DNA of 64,000 bases from Nectonema munidae (taxonomy: Eukaryota > Nematomorpha > Nectonematoida > Nectonematidae). The DNA lies in assembly GCA_030549495.1 (NCBI GenBank), contig JAUIRK010000121.1, positions 248,001-312,000 of the forward strand, read 5' to 3'. This document shows, piece after piece, positions 61,091-64,000 of this stretch. A program made the position numbers and the translations under genes. The notes beneath the pieces were generated by a model. That model was not told the origin of the DNA. It did no database searches and saw only the letters and a list, made by a program, of their open reading frames with translations. How positions within the stretch are numbered: position 1 is the first letter of the stretch; each line of letters opens with the position of its first letter.

Positions 61091-62265
61091 ACGAACAGGC
61101 ATACGTAAACGGGTCTCCGTATTCATGCATAAACTCTTGCAATAGGCTCCATTTTTGCATGCATCAAAACGAGTGTTTATGAAAAATTTTCCGCTATGGA
61201 CCCCCAAACACAAAATCGAAGGATTTAGGACTCCGGGATGGACAACGTGCTACTTTAATAAAGATGCGTCAAATCTTTTTATGTAATTCTGTCTCCATCT
61301 CAAATTTAAAAAATTTGAAAATAATTTCCCCCTAACTTTTCATAATTTCAGCTCCAAAGAATGAAGTTTTTTAACGTTTTATAACAACTTTTCAAGTTCT
61401 TTTATTCACAGTTGTTAAAAGAAGATTGCTTAAAAATTCATGCCAAATAATTGCGAACAATTTAAGAATTATATTTTTTGCCAAAGTATGGGCGAATTTT
61501 GTTAGCGAATTTTTCCGCCAAACACTAGGTAGACTTCAATGTATTTTAAGAACTTCTTTATTTACGTGGTATAGTTGTTAGTTGGAATATTTAGTGAGTT
61601 GATTAACTGAAAGATCAGTGTTAATTTGATAATAATAGTTCTTTTATCTAGCCTTAAAATCTCCTGAGTCTTCTCTCACTACATTCCGTATCCCCTGCAT
61701 TTCATATAAATTTGTTTTAGACATATTTTGTTCTTCATTTCGCGAAAACTTAGTATGGCGAGTGAGTCTTTTAGAGCTTTTAGAAAGAAAATACAAAAAT
61801 GAAAGGCTAACCATCTCTTAGCGCTCTTATTTTCGCTTTAATTAAAAAAGCTATAAAGATCATACTTCAGAACACGCTAAGCCTTTTTGAAGCACTTGCT
61901 TTGTTTGTGGTGGTGATTGCCTCTTTTGCCAGCCTATAAAAGTACAGCAGCGATTTGAAGCTGCTGTCCAATGGACGCTTTTTATAGATTTTTGCACATT
62001 TTCTTTTTTCTTTCTTTCTTTTGTTGAGTGAAGGAACTATGAGAAAATGTTGTGTGGCAGGCATGTCACGCGATATATAGATTTCAACCTCTCTTCACCT
62101 CAGCCTATATTCTTGACTTTTTCTTCCAACTCTCTTCACTTATAATTCGCGTATTAAAGTGGATATTTAACTAGAAGATTATTCAGCTTAAATTTCCATG
62201 ACAGATAGGAATGATATAATGGTGGGCAATGTTAAAATAAGGAGAAAGAATCCCATTTATATTTA
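61091..62265. other. Intergenic
   Basis: 61870-62060 is less AT-rich, with a minus-strand frame of 65 basic residues (MPATQHFLIVPSLNKRKKEK...) from ATG 62064. No family match and no clear splice sites, so it is left as unidentified. Confidence 0.35.
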
Positions 62266-62266
62266 A

Positions 62267-62397
62267 TTAACCCTTTGAGGAATGGAATTTTGAAGATTAA
62301 TCGTTTGATTACTTTTTCACTCGAATTTTATTATGTACTTAAAGCAGCCCTCTCATTTTTTGATACACTGGTATCACACTGTTCCTCAACGGGTTGC
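62267..62397. mobile_element. piggyBac-type MITE with TTAA on the left
   Basis: Element 62271-62393: TTAA then CCCTTTGAGGAAT; right end reverse-complemented CCCGTTGAGGAAC followed by TT (the second TTAA is degraded to TTGC). CCC-starting ends at TTAA fit piggyBac-type MITEs. Partial relatives near 26550, 51310 and 21970. Confidence 0.6.
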
Positions 62398-62673
62398 GCT
62401 GTGTCTCTGTTTTTTTGAAATGGCATAATATAAAATTTTTTTTTTTACTTTTTAACTTTAGACTATGAAATCAGTTCTTTGATTCTCTTTAAAACAAACA
62501 ACACTTCAAGTAAAGATTTTAGTGGTTTGTACAACAAAGAACTTGAAACATCGCATTTCACTTTTTGGTACAGATTAGCCAATCAAATACAGATTGAAGG
62601 TATTAATTTTTATCATCACCAAACAATATTTTGTAATTGCTTGCATATATTCGTTCAGTGTATTAGTGCACGG

Positions 62674-64000
62674 CAGTGTTTTCCAAACTTTTCTTACTCA
62701 ATGACTTAGAAGACATTTTTCAAACAAACACGCCCTAGACCACTGTTTCTCTACCTTTTAATTCCCAGGACCCTCTTTGATAATTTGCCAAAAGTTAATT
62801 TCTCCCCTCCCCAAACCTTCTTTTCAAAAATTATCGGCCTCAAAATTTGCATTTGAAAATTTTTATCAAAGTTTATATTCAAAATAATCATAATATAGAA
62901 TCAAAAGTTAGGAATGATGGATAAGAGAACTTTTTTTATAATTTTCAAAATTTATTATAAAAGAATATTGATTGAACACACCACCATTTCACCCGACATT
63001 ATAGACATTATACTTGCACTGTAAAATCTCCTAATCGCAACATAACGGCGGATAACTGTATGAATTTTTTCAAGTCAAATTACCTTGTTTCTAATTCTGA
63101 TGGCATCGCTACCTTCTATATGAGTGGTTTTCATATTGGAGTTTGCGGGGCCCTTCGGGATCCCGAAGTAGTTCTATGGGGACCCAGAAAAAGTCACAGT
63201 CGATTGTTTTTCGCAACACATTGAACCCATATTCGGTCATTTGCGATTTTTGCCAATATGTTACATCTAAAAAAATATTGTCTTTGAATTGAGTCTTATT
63301 CCTGAATTTATAGATAGAAATGTTCATTTTCTTTATGGTTTATAAATAAAATATGACAACTTATACTTGAAATTTGGTTTTGCTGGATTAACGTCTGGTG
63401 GTGGAAGAGGAATCTAAGTGCCTTTTGTGTTCAAAAGTGTTAACATCAACTTTTCTAAACTCCTATATGTTAAAAAGACACTTAGAAATGGGGCACTCGA
63501 GTTCAGAAAACAAAACTATGAGCTATTTTAAACGTCAATCTAAACGATTCCACAAATCCAAGTTTGATAACTTTGCAAAATATTAAGTGTGATTTGAAAG
63601 CCTTCTATAAAGTTTCAAAAAATAACTGGTGTCAAAAAGTCCCACAACAAAAAGAGAGCAGTTCATATTACCTTGGTACAAAAATACCATATTGAATGTG
63701 CTAAGAAGTTCTGAACTTGAAAAGTGGAAGCATATCTTCCTGTCAAACGATACTGTTAAAAGGCTCATAAGAGAGATGTCTGATGACATAATATCAGAGG
63801 TGGTTTTATTTCTTCGAATTAGATTTTCAACTTTTTTTGCAATTCGGCTAGATGAAACGATGGATGCTGCAAACTTAGCAGCTTCTTAGACTTGCGTTTA
63901 CTTACAACATGTATATGACAAGCACCTGTTAGACAATTTTTTGTTTTGCGAAGCTCATAGGAGTAGAACAACTGCCCGAGAAATATATGACTAAGTGGAC
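62674..64000 (+). mobile_element. hAT transposon (ZBED5-like), cut by the window edge
   Basis: Probable left end CAGTGTTTTCCAAAC at 62674, though a second hAT-like end CACTGTTTCTCTACC at 62741 suggests nesting or an alternative boundary. Coding pieces on the plus strand: a BED-type zinc finger at 63398-63586 (CLLCSKVL...LKRHLEMGHSS) and 63629-63889 (ILPWYKNTILNVL, DTVKRLIREMSDDI, FFAIRLDETMDAANLAAS). The LDE.MD motif contains the first catalytic Asp of hAT transposases. The frame changes between the pieces and a stop lies at 63887, so this copy is broken. Confidence 0.78.
63398..63889 (+). pseudogene. hAT transposase N-terminal part (BED finger and start of catalytic domain)
   Basis: Two overlapping-frame pieces, 62 and 86 residues, are separated by a stop after DNFAKY and resume in another frame. 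Order and motifs match ZBED5/FAM200-type hAT proteins (BED finger, then NDTVKRRIxxMSxDI, then the LDESTD motif). Further reading continues in frame past 63889 (YLQHVYDKHLLDNFLFCEAH) to the window end. Confidence 0.7.

Overview
The window is strongly AT-rich nuclear DNA from an animal. It carries metazoan-type genes with GT-AG introns (BOLA3, mitochondrial ribosomal protein L55, PI4K beta, an ALDH3-type dehydrogenase, an ACAT1-type thiolase) separated by long non-coding stretches full of DNA-transposon relics (piggyBac, pogo/Tigger, hAT and their MITEs), tRNA-derived SINEs, one LINE tail and GIY-YIG (Penelope-like) scraps. Two minus-strand relics belong to a multicopy gene family that I recall from arthropods and other invertebrates. 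An arthropod, possibly a copepod-like crustacean, is my best inference; the sequence does not prove it.

Layout. 0-12 kb: a possible tail of an upstream gene (1-51), an intact thiolase (147-1352), then a two-exon MRPL55 gene whose 8.9 kb intron holds a truncated piggyBac copy, a SINE, a Tigger element split by a second piggyBac insertion, a hairpin and a MITE. 12-21 kb: two hAT-type elements, a possible first and second exon of an unidentified gene (15616-17421), tandem SINEs and dispersed repeats. 21-29 kb: BOLA3 in at least three exons, with a hAT MITE having a perfect 8-bp target duplication in its first intron, followed after only 7 bp by the start of an intronless PI4K beta gene. 29-40 kb: a tandem-repeat block, two relics of the minus-strand family, a Penelope-like fragment, a hAT-type MITE and an internally deleted Tigger. 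40-41.5 kb: intact intronless ALDH3-type gene. 41.5-64 kb: relics, MITEs and SINEs, three coding-like segments I could not identify (49379-49694, 50568-50867, 54758-55027), a LINE 3' end and, at the right edge, a hAT element entering the window.

All convincing host genes are on the plus strand. Large ORFs (thiolase, PI4KB, ALDH3) lack introns while the two small mitochondrial-protein genes have introns of 2-9 kb. The BOLA3/PI4KB spacing and the short leaders with AG acceptors just upstream of several start codons suggest operon-like transcription with spliced-leader trans-splicing. That is the most interesting biological hypothesis here, and RNA data could test it.
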